From: PFJX01 sp044227325
GTDB taxonomy: Bacteria; Pseudomonadota; Gammaproteobacteria; Burkholderiales; Thiobacillaceae
Assembly (NCBI GenBank): GCA_044227325.1
Contig: JBGAFI010000006.1
Location: 1 to 64,000, forward strand
Direction: 5' to 3'
DNA: 64,000 nucleotides
Under the pieces are notes generated by a model. That model was given only the letters and a program-made list of their open reading frames with translations, searched no databases and was not told the origin of the DNA. Every line of letters starts with the position of its first letter. Positions within the stretch are counted from its first letter, which is position 1. Both the position numbers and the translations under genes were made by a program. Positions 35,720-45,234 of this stretch are shown here, in pieces.

Positions 35720-36012
35720 CAAGTATTCCCCATGAGCAGCCGCCGTGCCTCATCCAGGCTTATCGCGGCCCAGACCGCCTTGCGACGGGATTTTTCACCA
35801 CGCAGGATTCTAACCTCCTTCCGCGCCAAGCCAAGCTGTCGCGCGAGGAAATCCAGCAGTGCCCCGTTCGCCGCGCCTTCGACCGCCCGGGCGGCGACGC
35901 GGATCTTGAGGGCGTCGCCGTGCAAGCCCGAGACCTCGCAATGGGACGCCCCGGGCTGAATGTGCAGGGCGATCTCGACGCCGTCGTCCGCGACGCGCAG
36001 CCAGTCGGTCAC
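35719..36012 (-). CDS. yggU: DUF167 (YggU) protein
   Basis: Small alpha/beta protein of 97 aa. DGVEIALHIQPGASHCEVSG, ALKIRVAARAVEGAANGALL and the Lys/Arg-rich VRILRGEKSRRKAVW stretch are the DUF167 signature. It starts at GTG 36012 (or 36015), overlapping the yggT stop. The function is unknown. Confidence 0.88.
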   Translation of the reverse strand: MTDWLRVADDGVEIALHIQPGASHCEVSGLHGDALKIRVAARAVEGAANGALLDFLARQLGLARKEVRILRGEKSRRKAVWAAISLDEARRLLMGNT

Positions 36013-36587
36013 CACACCATCCCGTGGGCGAGGCGTTCCAGGCCCGCCACCGGCGCGATCAGGATCAACTGGACCACGATCAAGGCCGCCAGGGGGCTCA
36101 GGTCCAGGCCGCCCATGGGCGGGATGAACTTCTGGAACGGCGCCAGGACGGGGCGGGCCAGGGCGTAGATCACCGGAGCCAGGGGGGAAAATGGATTGAG
36201 CCAGGACAGCAACGCCTGGATCAGCACGAAGCCCATCAGCACGTACAGCGCGAGGCGCAGCGCGGCGGCCAGGGCGAGCAGCAGGAAGCCCGGCGCGACG
36301 CCGATGCCGGCGACGGCGAAGGGATAGCCCATGACCCAATGGATGCCAAGCACCATGAGCAGCTCCGCCAGATAAAACAACAGCAGGCTGGCCAGATCCA
36401 GGCCGAACAGGCCGGGCACCACGCGGCGCGTCGGCCGCACCGCGAAATCGGTGACCTTGATCAGGAACTGGGCGAAGGGGTTGCGGAAGGGCACGTGCGC
36501 CCATTGCATCCAGAAGCGCATGAAGAAGGCGCAGGCCAACAGGTCGAAGGCCGTGCGCAACAGGAATTGGGCGGCGTCGGCGAACAT
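36009..36587 (-). CDS. yggT: YggT-family membrane protein
   Basis: Inner-membrane protein of 192 aa with two copies of the YggT unit. Each has a hydrophobic helix pair and an F-x-P-x-x-P motif (NPFAQFLIKVTDFAVRPTRR; NPFSPLAPVIYALARPVLAP). It is linked to osmotic or potassium stress in other bacteria. It overlaps proC and yggU. Confidence 0.92.
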   Translation of the reverse strand: MFADAAQFLLRTAFDLLACAFFMRFWMQWAHVPFRNPFAQFLIKVTDFAVRPTRRVVPGLFGLDLASLLLFYLAELLMVLGIHWVMGYPFAVAGIGVAPGFLLLALAAALRLALYVLMGFVLIQALLSWLNPFSPLAPVIYALARPVLAPFQKFIPPMGGLDLSPLAALIVVQLILIAPVAGLERLAHGMVW

Positions 36588-37396
36588 CAGTCGCGCCCCA
36601 GGATGTCGCCCATTTCCCTGGCCCGCTCGGCGGCGGCGCGGGCGGCCAGGGCGATGGCGTATTTCACGCCGCCCTCCTCCATGGCCAGGATGCCGCGTTC
36701 CGTGGTGCCGCCCTTGGAGGTGACCCGTGCGCGCAGTTCGGCAGGCGGCGACTGGTCCTTGATGGCCAATGCCGCGGAGCCGAAGAAGGTCTGCAGGGTG
36801 AGCAGGCGGGCGGTTTCCGGCGGCAGACCCAGCTCCACGCCGGCCTGTTCCAGCGCCTCGATGAAATAGAACACATAGGCGGGGCCGCTGCCGGAGATGG
36901 CGGTGACGATGTCGATCTGCGCCTCGTCCGCGACCCAGACCGCGCCGCCCACCGCTTCGAGCACGCGGCCAGCCTGGGCTTTCTGTTCCTCGCTCACGTC
37001 CGGCAGGGCGAACAGGCCGGCGATGCCGGCGCCCACCAGGGCGGGGGTGTTGGGCATGGCTCGCACCACGGCGGAATGTCCACCCAGCCAACGGGAAATA
37101 TCCAGGGCGCGGACACCGGCCGCGATGGAGACCACCAACTGCTCAGGTTTCAAGGGCGGCAGGGCGCGCAACACATCGGAAAGCTGCTGCGGTTTGACCG
37201 CGAGCACGATGAGATCGGCCGCCAGGGCGGCGGACGCGCGCTCCTCGACGACCACGCCGAATTCCCGCGCGAGCCAGGCGCGCCGTTCCGCCTGGGGTTC
37301 CACCACGCTGACGGCTTCGCGCTCGAAGCCCTTCTGCAAGAGTCCCCCGATCATGGCGGCGGCCATGTTGCCGCCGCCGATGAATCCCAGTTTCAT
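36587..37396 (-). CDS. proC: Pyrroline-5-carboxylate reductase
   Basis: Last step of proline synthesis (269 aa). Rossmann start MKLGFIGGGNMAAAMIGGLL, VVRAMPNTPALVGAGIAGLF, and the C-terminal helical part ITAISGSGPAYVFYFIEALE and VTSKGGTTERGILAME. It is coupled to yggS (four-base overlap). Confidence 0.96.
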   Translation of the reverse strand: MKLGFIGGGNMAAAMIGGLLQKGFEREAVSVVEPQAERRAWLAREFGVVVEERASAALAADLIVLAVKPQQLSDVLRALPPLKPEQLVVSIAAGVRALDISRWLGGHSAVVRAMPNTPALVGAGIAGLFALPDVSEEQKAQAGRVLEAVGGAVWVADEAQIDIVTAISGSGPAYVFYFIEALEQAGVELGLPPETARLLTLQTFFGSAALAIKDQSPPAELRARVTSKGGTTERGILAMEEGGVKYAIALAARAAAERAREMGDILGRD

Positions 37397-38106
37397 GATG
37401 TCTGTTCCTGATTCGTAGTGGTGTGGTCGCGGGCGCCGAAGATGGCGGTGCCCACGCGCGCTATTGTCGCACCTTCCAGTATCGCGGCCTCCAGGTCGGC
37501 GGACATGCCCATGGACAGCGTGTCCAGCGCCATGCCGAGACGGCGCGCCTGGTCCAGTATCCCGGCGAGCATGCGGAAGCGGCCGCGTTGCAGGGCGATA
37601 TCGTCGCTGGGCTCGGGGATCGCCATGAAGCCGCGCAGGCGCAGCCCGGGTAGTTCGGCCACCGTCCTGGCCAGGGGAATGGCCTGTTCCGGCGCGACGC
37701 CGCTCTTGCTGGCCTCGCCGCTCACGTTGACCTGGACGCAGACATTCAGGGGCGGCAGGTGGGCGGGACGCTGCTCGGAAAGCCGGCGCGCGATCTTGTC
37801 CCGCTCGACGCTATGCACCCAGGCGAAGTGCTCGGCGACGGCACGGGTCTTGTTGCTTTGCAGGGGGCCGATGAAATGCCATTCCAGGGCCAAGTCGGCG
37901 AGAACGGCCAGCTTGGGCAGGACTTCCTGGATATAGCTTTCGCCGAACCGGGTTTGTCCGGCTGCGTGGGCCTCCCGGATTGCTTCTGCTGGAAAGGTCT
38001 TGCTCACCGCCAACAGTTGGGCACAATCAGGGCCTCGTCCCGAGGCGAGACAGGCGGCCGAAATCCGGTTTTGGCAAGCTTGCAAGGCGGCGGCGATTGC
38101 GCCCAT
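37393..38106 (-). CDS. yggS: PLP homeostasis protein YggS (PLPBP)
   Basis: PLP-binding TIM-barrel protein of 237 aa. The PLP Lys is in LLAVSKTFPAEAIREAH. Others: RFGESYIQEVLPKL, WHFIGPLQSNKTR and LSMGMSADLEAAILEGAT. It is first in a leftward operon with proC, divergent from pilT. Confidence 0.95.
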   Translation of the reverse strand: MGAIAAALQACQNRISAACLASGRGPDCAQLLAVSKTFPAEAIREAHAAGQTRFGESYIQEVLPKLAVLADLALEWHFIGPLQSNKTRAVAEHFAWVHSVERDKIARRLSEQRPAHLPPLNVCVQVNVSGEASKSGVAPEQAIPLARTVAELPGLRLRGFMAIPEPSDDIALQRGRFRMLAGILDQARRLGMALDTLSMGMSADLEAAILEGATIARVGTAIFGARDHTTTNQEQTS

Positions 38107-38152
38107 AATGCCCCGCGCTCCCTCGGAAAATCACGTAACTCGGGGAATTATA

Positions 38153-39193
38153 ATGGAAATTTCCGAGCTCCTTGCCTTCTCGGTCAAGAACAAGGCCTCC
38201 GATCTGCACCTCTCGGCGGGGCTGCCCCCGATGATCCGCGTGCACGGGGATATCCGCCGCATCAACGTCCCTCCGCTGAACAACCAGGAAGTTCGCGCCA
38301 TGGTGTATGACATCATGAGCGACTCCCAGCGCAAGTCCTACGAGGAGCACCTGGAGGTGGACTTCTCGTTCGAGTTGCGCGACGTGGCCCGCTTCCGGGT
38401 CAACGCCTTCAACCAGGAGCGTGGCGCGGGCGCCGTGTTCCGGACCATTCCCAGCGTGGTGCTCACCCTGGAGCAGTTGGAGGCGCCCAAGATATTCAAG
38501 GACATCTCCGACACGCCGCGCGGCATTGTCGTGGTCACCGGCCCCACCGGTTCGGGCAAGTCCACCACCCTCGCGGCCATGGTCGACTACGTCAACGAAA
38601 ACCAATACGGCCACATCCTCACCATCGAGGATCCCATCGAATTCGTGCACAAGAGCAAGAAGTGCCTGATCAACCAGCGCGAGGTCGGGCCCCACACCCA
38701 TGGCTTCGCGGAAGCCCTGCGTTCCGCCCTGCGCGAGGATCCGGACGTCATCCTGGTGGGCGAAATGCGCGACTTGGAAACCATCCGTCTGGCCCTGACG
38801 GCGGCGGAAACCGGCCACCTGGTGTTCGGCACCCTGCACACCTCGTCGGCGGCCAAGACCATCGACCGGATCATCGACGTGTTCCCGGCGGCGGAGAAGG
38901 AAATGGTGCGTTCCATGCTGTCGGAATCCCTGCGCGCGGTCATTTCCCAGACCCTGCTGAAGCGCAAGGACGGCGGCGGACGCGTCGCCTGCCACGAGAT
39001 CATGCTGGGCACCCCGGCGATCCGCAACCTGATCCGGGAGGCCAAGGTGGCCCAGATGTATTCCTCCATCCAGACCGGCCAGTCCCTCGGCATGCAGACC
39101 CTGGATCAGGCCCTGGTGGAGCTGGTGCGGCGCAACGTGGTGGATTCCGCCGACGCTCGCGCCATTGCCGTCAACAAGGACATGTTCCTGTAA
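38153..39193 (+). CDS. pilT: Type IV pilus retraction ATPase PilT
   Basis: Cytoplasmic hexameric ATPase driving pilus retraction (346 aa). Walker A GPTGSGKS at residues 130-137, the Asp box ILTIEDPIEFVH, Walker B DPDVILVGEMRDLET, the His box ETGHLVFGTLHTSSA and the AIRNLIREAK motif specific to PilT are present. It lies 47 bases from the divergent yggS. Confidence 0.96.
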   Translation: MEISELLAFSVKNKASDLHLSAGLPPMIRVHGDIRRINVPPLNNQEVRAMVYDIMSDSQRKSYEEHLEVDFSFELRDVARFRVNAFNQERGAGAVFRTIPSVVLTLEQLEAPKIFKDISDTPRGIVVVTGPTGSGKSTTLAAMVDYVNENQYGHILTIEDPIEFVHKSKKCLINQREVGPHTHGFAEALRSALREDPDVILVGEMRDLETIRLALTAAETGHLVFGTLHTSSAAKTIDRIIDVFPAAEKEMVRSMLSESLRAVISQTLLKRKDGGGRVACHEIMLGTPAIRNLIREAKVAQMYSSIQTGQSLGMQTLDQALVELVRRNVVDSADARAIAVNKDMFL

Positions 39194-39212
39194 ACGAATT
39201 CCCGAGCCCGAT

Positions 39213-40340
39213 ATGGATGCCCTGACGAAAGTTCACGAGTGGTTGCGTTTCATGGTCGCGCGCAAGGCGTCCGATCTGTTCCTCACGGCCGGCTTTCCGC
39301 CCGCCATCAAGCTCAACGGCAAGGTGACGCCCATCACCAAGCAGAGCCTGACGCCCTCGGACAGCGCGATGTTCGCGAAGGTCCTGATGAGCGAAAGGCA
39401 GAACGCGGAATTCGCCCGCACCCACGAGGCCAACTTCGCGGTCTACGAGCCGGAGATCGGTCGCTTCCGGGTCAACGTGTTCCAGCAGCAGGGCCGCACC
39501 GGACTGGTGATGCGCCACATCAACACCACCATTCCCAAGCTGGAGGATCTGCATCTGCCGCCCGGCCTCAAGGACATTTCCATGATGCCGCGCGGGTTGG
39601 TCATCATGGTGGGCGCGACGGGATCGGGCAAGTCCACCACCCTCGCCGCCATGGTCGGGCACCGCAACATGAACGCCCAGGATCACATCATCACGGTGGA
39701 AGACCCCATCGAGTTCGTGCACACCCACGGCAAGAGCATCATCACCCAGCGGGAAGTGGGCATGGACACCGAGGATTGGGATTCGGCGCTAAAGAACACG
39801 CTGCGCCAGGCGCCGGACGTGATCATGATCGGCGAGATCCGCGACCAGGCCGCCATGCAGTACGCCATGGCCTACGCGGAAACCGGCCACCTGTGCCTGT
39901 CCACCATCCACGCGAACAATGCCAACCAGGCGCTGGACCGCATCCTCAGCTTCTTCTCCAAGGAGCGGAAAGAGCAGTTGCTGCTGGACTTGTCCCTCAA
40001 CCTGCGCGCCGTCGTGTCCCAGCGTCTGATCCCCCGCACCGACGGCAAGGGCCGCATCCCGGCGGTGGAAATCCTGCTGAACTCCCCCTTGGTGACCGAC
40101 CTGATCATGAAAGGCCGCCTGGACGAGATCAAGGACATCATGTCCCGCTCCCGGGACATGGGCATGCAGACCTTCGATCAGTCCCTGTTCGACCTGTTCG
40201 GCATCGGCATCATCACCGGCGAGGATGCCCTCCGCAACGCCGACTCCTTCAACGACCTGCGCCTCAAGATCAAGCTGCACCTCAAGGACAACAGCGGCGA
40301 ATCGCCCCTGTCCGGTCTGGATCACCTGGACATCGTCTGA
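39213..40340 (+). CDS. pilU: Type IV pilus retraction ATPase PilU
   Basis: PilT paralogue (375 aa) that works with PilT. Walker A VGATGSGKSTT, Asp box IITVEDPIEFVHTH, Walker B DVIMIGEIRDQAAM, His box ETGHLCLSTIHANNA. The longer C-terminal tail (KIKLHLKDNSGESPLSGLDH) is PilU-like. The start at 39213 lies 19 bases after the pilT stop. Confidence 0.95.
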   Translation: MDALTKVHEWLRFMVARKASDLFLTAGFPPAIKLNGKVTPITKQSLTPSDSAMFAKVLMSERQNAEFARTHEANFAVYEPEIGRFRVNVFQQQGRTGLVMRHINTTIPKLEDLHLPPGLKDISMMPRGLVIMVGATGSGKSTTLAAMVGHRNMNAQDHIITVEDPIEFVHTHGKSIITQREVGMDTEDWDSALKNTLRQAPDVIMIGEIRDQAAMQYAMAYAETGHLCLSTIHANNANQALDRILSFFSKERKEQLLLDLSLNLRAVVSQRLIPRTDGKGRIPAVEILLNSPLVTDLIMKGRLDEIKDIMSRSRDMGMQTFDQSLFDLFGIGIITGEDALRNADSFNDLRLKIKLHLKDNSGESPLSGLDHLDIV

Positions 40341-40396
40341 GGTTTCCCACGGGCGCGGAGCGAGCCGCGCCCGGTGCCGCGTTACAGGGCCTTGCG

Positions 40397-41125
40397 TTAC
40401 AGGGCCTTATCCAGATGCTCGCGCACCAGGCCGACCAACTGCTCGTCCCGCCCCTCGAAGAAATGGTCCGCCTTGGGCGCGACGACCTGGACCGATTTCT
40501 TGTTGCCGGCGAGCCCCTTGGCCCGCGCCTTCGCGGCGGCGAGCACCTGGGGCAGGTCGTGTTCGCCGTAGATGTCCACCACTGGGAACTTGAGCTTGGC
40601 GTAGTTCAGCGCGGCCGGCGCGCCGATGGCCACCCAGGCGGCCACATCCGCTTTCGGGTTTTTTTCGAAGAAGTGCGCGGTCATGCGGCAGCCCATGCTG
40701 TGGGAGACCACGGCGATCTTCTGATAGCCCTTCGCTTTCATGAAATCCAGGGCGATCTTGAGGCGCTCGGCGGCCTCGTCGAAGGTGGCGGGGTAATCCT
40801 CGCCCTTCGCGTCGGCCTTGAGGACCGGCATCTGCACCGACAGGGTGGCATAGCCCAGGTCCGGCAGGCGCTGGCGCAGGGGAGCGATCAAGCCCCAGTC
40901 CGGATTGACGCCCATGCCGTGCACGACGATGACGCCGGCTTTCGCGTTGGGCGCCTCGGTATACAGGGTCAGGAATTTGTGGCCGCCGCTCTGTTCCAGC
41001 CAGACCGGATCGCCGGTCAGCACGGCGGGGAGTATCTCGTCGGCCCAGTTTTTTTCCCGGGCGTAATCCGCGGCGAACGCGGGCAGGGCAAGCACGAACG
41101 AAAAGATCAAAACGAACAGGCGCAT
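40397..41125 (-). CDS. Exported alpha/beta-hydrolase-like (DUF3530) protein
   Basis: Protein of 242 aa with signal peptide MRLFVLIFSFVLALPAFA. The fold is alpha/beta hydrolase: GVIVVHGMGVNPDWGLI (oxyanion region), the nucleophile elbow VVSHSMGCRMTA, Asp/His region VVDIYGEHDLPQVL and APKADHFFEGRDE. It matches the DUF3530 type; the substrate is unknown. A start at 41182 would add 19 residues in front of the signal peptide and is rejected. Confidence 0.82.
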   Translation of the reverse strand: MRLFVLIFSFVLALPAFAADYAREKNWADEILPAVLTGDPVWLEQSGGHKFLTLYTEAPNAKAGVIVVHGMGVNPDWGLIAPLRQRLPDLGYATLSVQMPVLKADAKGEDYPATFDEAAERLKIALDFMKAKGYQKIAVVSHSMGCRMTAHFFEKNPKADVAAWVAIGAPAALNYAKLKFPVVDIYGEHDLPQVLAAAKARAKGLAGNKKSVQVVAPKADHFFEGRDEQLVGLVREHLDKAL

Positions 41126-41162
41126 GGCGGGACTCCTCTCAAGGTATTTGCGCATTGTTGCT

Positions 41163-41966
41163 TCAGCCGGCCAGAAGGCCATAGGCCATTCGTACGCCGA
41201 GCAGATAAAGCAGTCCGGCGAAGATTCTCTTGACCACCTGCACGGGCCAGCGGTGGGTCGCGCGCGCGCCCAGCGGCGCGGTCAGCCAACTGCCCGCGGC
41301 GATGGCGGCCAGGGCCGGCAGGTAGACGAAGCCCAGGCTCGCGGAAGGAAGCGCCGGTACCGCCTGGCCCGAAACCATATAACCGATCGTGCCCGCCACC
41401 GCGATGGGAAAGCCGATGGCCGACGAGGTGCCGATGGCCCGGCGGAAATCGGTGTTGCACCAGGTCAGGAAGGGCACGCTGAGCGTGCCGCCGCCGATGC
41501 CGACCCAGCTCGATACCACGCCGATGACACCGCCCGCCAGCGACATGCCGGGCCAGCCCGGCATTTCCCGGCTGGGTTTGGGTTTGAAGCCCAGCAGCAT
41601 CTGGGTGGCCGCGTAGAACAGGAAGACGGTGAAGAAGATCTTCAGGCCGGTATCCGGAATCCAGACCGCCGCCAGGCTGCCCAGCAGGGTGCCCGCGAGA
41701 ATGCCGGGGACGATGCGGCGCACCGCCATCCAGACCACGGCGCCGTGGGCATGGTGGGCGCGCAGGCTGGAGATCGAGGTCAACACGATCACGCCCAGGG
41801 AGGTGCCCAGGGCGAGATGGATGTTGTAGGCGGGGGTGAAGCCCTGGGCGGCATAGGCCCAGGCCAGCACCGGCACCATGAGGAGACCGCCGCCCACGCC
41901 CAGCAGGCCGGCGACGAATCCGGAAAACAATCCCAGCGCCAGGTAGACGGCCAGGAACGGCTCCAT
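41163..41966 (-). CDS. TSUP (TauE/SafE) permease
   Basis: Membrane protein of 267 aa with about eight helices in two halves, each bearing a TSUP motif: FSGFVAGLLGVGGGLLMVPV and GVVSSWVGIGGGTLSVPFL. Family members move sulfite, sulfoacetate or other sulfur anions; the substrate here is not determinable. The gene starts at 41966, one base from the end of the EVE gene. Confidence 0.88.
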   Translation of the reverse strand: MEPFLAVYLALGLFSGFVAGLLGVGGGLLMVPVLAWAYAAQGFTPAYNIHLALGTSLGVIVLTSISSLRAHHAHGAVVWMAVRRIVPGILAGTLLGSLAAVWIPDTGLKIFFTVFLFYAATQMLLGFKPKPSREMPGWPGMSLAGGVIGVVSSWVGIGGGTLSVPFLTWCNTDFRRAIGTSSAIGFPIAVAGTIGYMVSGQAVPALPSASLGFVYLPALAAIAAGSWLTAPLGARATHRWPVQVVKRIFAGLLYLLGVRMAYGLLAG

Positions 41967-41967
41967 G

Positions 41968-42423
<456 letters not shown>

Positions 42424-42495
42424 GGCGGGTTCCTTGTTGAAAAACGTCGGCGCATAATCCGACAAAATCACTTGGCTATTCAATGGGGGATTGCG

Positions 42496-43560
42496 ATGAA
42501 CGACCTGAACGTGGGCGCCATTGTCAGCGCCGTCCAAAAAAACTGCCATATCTCCGATGCCCAATTCGCAGGGGATCTGACGCTTTGCACCTTCCTGCTG
42601 AAAATGCGCGAGCTGTATCGCTGGGAACACGACATCCCGCTGACCCAGGACATGCCCAAGAGCGCGGTGGGCGACTGGATGAACGAGCGGCAGCGCTTGT
42701 GGGACCAGGTGGAGACCGCTTCCTTCGAGGCCCTGCCCCTGCCCGGCTCGGCCATCGACCCGTTCGAGGTCGCCGCCGCGAACCAGGATCTGGCGCGCCA
42801 CGGCCTGGTCTATTCCGGCGGTTTCGGGCGCTCCTGCAAGCCGCATTTCTTCCTGGGCAACCTGGTCCGGGAGGAGACCCGCCAGGGCTTCAAGGTCTAC
42901 GTCTCCGGTTGCGAGTTCGCGCGCGACCTGGACGCGCCACCCGGCATGATGCTGGACAACACCATTTTCGTGCGCACCGAGTCCCTGAAGCGCTGGCTGT
43001 GGGAAAAATACGAGGAATGGCTTTGGAACAAGCGCAACGAGGCCATGGGCCGGGCGGTCGCCTGCCACGGCTTCGAGCGGGATCCGGATGCCGCCCTGGA
43101 GTCCATGACCCGCACGGAAACCGAATCGGTCATCCTGCATGAACTGGGCGAGGCACGGGTGGGCGCCTTGCTGGGCGAGTCCTGGGCGGAGCTACTGAGC
43201 GCGGTGATGCGCACCCGCGCCGAGATCGTCGTCCGCGCGGTGCGCGATCTCTACGCCGATTGCCTGTCCACGCTGCCCGGGCTACTGGAATACGAAGAAC
43301 CCGCGGCGATCCACTTTTTCTTCGCCAACTTCACCGGCATGCGGCGCCAGCTTTTTCCGGAATTGATGGCGGCTTACCGGCATTGGGTGGCAACCGGCGA
43401 TCTGGCGTCGCTACGGGGAACCGCGTCCGCCGGGCTGCTCCGCTGGGCGGCGCAGTCCGGCGAGTTCATCGCCTGGCATGGCCGCCGGGGCGAGGGCGTG
43501 GGCGCCGAGATCGAAGCCTGGATGGAATCCTTGCCGGCTGCCGGCGCGGCCGCCCACTGA
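42496..43560 (+). CDS. Conserved hypothetical protein (354 aa)
   Basis: Soluble protein without signal peptide or membrane helices. It opens MNDLNVGAIVSAVQKNCHIS and has a DLTLCTFLLKMRELYRWEHD segment, a GRSCKPHFFLGNLVREE segment, a Trp-rich LKRWLWEKYEEWLWNKRNEA helix and a late YEEPAAIHFFFANFTGMRRQ piece. I believe it belongs to a widespread but uncharacterised proteobacterial family; I cannot assign a function. The start at 42496 is chosen because the longer open frame runs back through the divergent EVE gene. Confidence 0.72.
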   Translation: MNDLNVGAIVSAVQKNCHISDAQFAGDLTLCTFLLKMRELYRWEHDIPLTQDMPKSAVGDWMNERQRLWDQVETASFEALPLPGSAIDPFEVAAANQDLARHGLVYSGGFGRSCKPHFFLGNLVREETRQGFKVYVSGCEFARDLDAPPGMMLDNTIFVRTESLKRWLWEKYEEWLWNKRNEAMGRAVACHGFERDPDAALESMTRTETESVILHELGEARVGALLGESWAELLSAVMRTRAEIVVRAVRDLYADCLSTLPGLLEYEEPAAIHFFFANFTGMRRQLFPELMAAYRHWVATGDLASLRGTASAGLLRWAAQSGEFIAWHGRRGEGVGAEIEAWMESLPAAGAAAH

Positions 43561-44448
43561 TCAGGACGACTGGATCAGGGTGCCGACGCCCTGGTCGGTC
43601 ATGATTTCCAACAGCAGGGCGTGTTCCACGCGGCCGTCGATGATGTGCACCGACTTCACGCCGCTGCGCGCCGCATCCAGCGCGGAAGCGATCTTGGGCA
43701 GCATGCCGCCGGACAGGGTGCCTTCCTCCACCAGTTCGTCGATCCGGCGCGGCGTCAGGCCGGTGAGCAGCTTGCCGTCCTTGTCCAGCACGCCGGGCGT
43801 GTTGGTGAGCAGCACCAGCTTTTCCGCTTTGAGAACCTCCGCCAGCTTGCCCGCCACCACGTCCGCGTTGATGTTGTAGGTCTCCCCCTGGGCGCCGACG
43901 CCGATGGGGGCGATGACCGGGATGAAGTCGCCGGAATCCAGGAACGAAATGAGGCTGGGGTCGATTTTCGTGATCTCGCCCACCTGGCCGATGTCGATGA
44001 CATCGCCGGGCTTGTCCTTCGAGGCCATCATCAGCTTCTTCGCGCGGATGAACATGCCGTCCTTGCCGGTCAGGCCCACCGCCTTGCCGCCGGCCTGGTT
44101 GATCAGGTTGACGATGTCCTTGTTGACCTGTCCGCCTAGCACCATTTCCACCAGATCCATGGTTTCCGCGTCGGTAACGCGCATGCCCTGGATGAATTCG
44201 CCCTTCTTGCCGACCCGTCTCAACAGATCCTCGATCTGTGGACCGCCGCCGTGCACGACCACCGGGTTCAGGCCCACCAGCTTGAGCAGCACCACGTCGC
44301 GCGCGAAGGCGGCCTTCAGCACCGGGTCGGTCATGGCGTTGCCGCCGTACTTGATGACCACGGTCTTGTCCCAGAAACGCTGGATATAGGGCAGAGCCTC
44401 GGCGATGACCCGGGCTTTTTCCGTGGGGGTGAGGTCGGCGATGGACAT
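43561..44448 (-). CDS. argB: Acetylglutamate kinase
   Basis: Second step of arginine synthesis (295 aa). VVIKYGGNAMTDPVLKAAFA, LNPVVVHGGGPQIEDLL, GKDGMFIRAKKLM and the C-terminal VHIIDGRVEHALLLEI and DQGVGTLI are typical. The start at 44448 (MSIADLTPTEKARVI) is preferred over one seven codons upstream. Confidence 0.96.
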   Translation of the reverse strand: MSIADLTPTEKARVIAEALPYIQRFWDKTVVIKYGGNAMTDPVLKAAFARDVVLLKLVGLNPVVVHGGGPQIEDLLRRVGKKGEFIQGMRVTDAETMDLVEMVLGGQVNKDIVNLINQAGGKAVGLTGKDGMFIRAKKLMMASKDKPGDVIDIGQVGEITKIDPSLISFLDSGDFIPVIAPIGVGAQGETYNINADVVAGKLAEVLKAEKLVLLTNTPGVLDKDGKLLTGLTPRRIDELVEEGTLSGGMLPKIASALDAARSGVKSVHIIDGRVEHALLLEIMTDQGVGTLIQSS

Positions 44449-44496
44449 GGCGGGCTTTCGCGGTGACAAAGTGAGCGGATTCTACAAAGTACCAAG

Positions 44497-44522
44497 AAAA
44501 AAGGGCGGCCGAAGCCGCCCTT
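44497..44522 (-). terminator. Terminator after hsp20
   Basis: Read leftward, AAGGGCGGC-TTCG-GCCGCCC followed by six T. It separates hsp20 from argB. Confidence 0.92.
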
Positions 44523-44538
44523 CCGCCGGCGCGGGGCG

Positions 44539-44973
44539 TTATTCGATGGCCAGCTTCCTGGTGGCCGCCGGTGCTTTCTTGGGCAGCACCAGTTCCAGCA
44601 CGCCGCTGTCGAATCTGGCCTTGGCGCCGGCTTCGTCCACCTCTTGCGCGAGGTGGAAGCTGCGGAACACTTTGCCGAAATAGCGCTCGCTCCGCAGAAC
44701 CTTATCGCCTTCCTTTTCTTCCGTCTGTTTCTTCACTTCGGCGCTGACGGAAACCGTGTTGCCGTCGATGGTGACGTGGATGTCCTCTTTCTTCACGCCG
44801 GGCAACTCGGCATGAACGGTGTAATCCTTGTCGCTTTCCTTCATGTCCACGCGCATGGACTGCATGTCCGGCATTTCCCCGGTATAAGCCATGGGGCGCA
44901 CGAAGAAACCTTTGAAAAGGTCGCCCAGCATGTCGTCGATGGCGTAGGGATCACGGCGAACAATGTTGCTCAT
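44539..44973 (-). CDS. Small heat-shock protein, Hsp20 family
   Basis: Alpha-crystallin-domain chaperone of 144 aa holding unfolded proteins. N-terminal MSNIVRRDPYAIDDMLGDLF; alpha-crystallin domain about 45-140 with YTVHAELPGVKKEDIHVTID and the closing ARFDSGVLELVLPKK motif. The C-terminal IXI anchor is weak or missing (RKLAIE). The second of two adjacent ATGs (44973) gives better spacing to the GGAGG site. A sigma-32 promoter lies upstream. Confidence 0.94.
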   Translation of the reverse strand: MSNIVRRDPYAIDDMLGDLFKGFFVRPMAYTGEMPDMQSMRVDMKESDKDYTVHAELPGVKKEDIHVTIDGNTVSVSAEVKKQTEEKEGDKVLRSERYFGKVFRSFHLAQEVDEAGAKARFDSGVLELVLPKKAPAATRKLAIE

Positions 44974-45026
44974 CATGTCCTCCTTTCCGTTGATGGGGGG
45001 TGGGGTATCTCGCCCTCCTGCTTTCA

Positions 45027-45054
45027 ATATGGATCGTCTCGCGCGACATTCAAG
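45027..45054 (-). promoter_or_regulatory. Sigma-32 heat-shock promoter of hsp20
   Basis: Read leftward, CTTGAA and then, 16 bases later, CCATAT. This is close to the CTTGAAA-N(13-17)-CCCATNT heat-shock consensus and about 55 bases upstream of the start codon. Confidence 0.6.
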
Positions 45055-45234
45055 CGTCTTTAGAGACATACGTATCTTATTAATTCATAAACAAAAAGTT
45101 ACTTGCCGCGCGGGGTGGACGGACCTAAATTTCGCCCCGCCAGTCGCCGAAACGACATCGACCGATGCGGTGTCGGCAACCGAGGCGAATAAAACACTCG
45201 TGCACTACAAACCGTTATCGAAGAGGAGTTTGTC

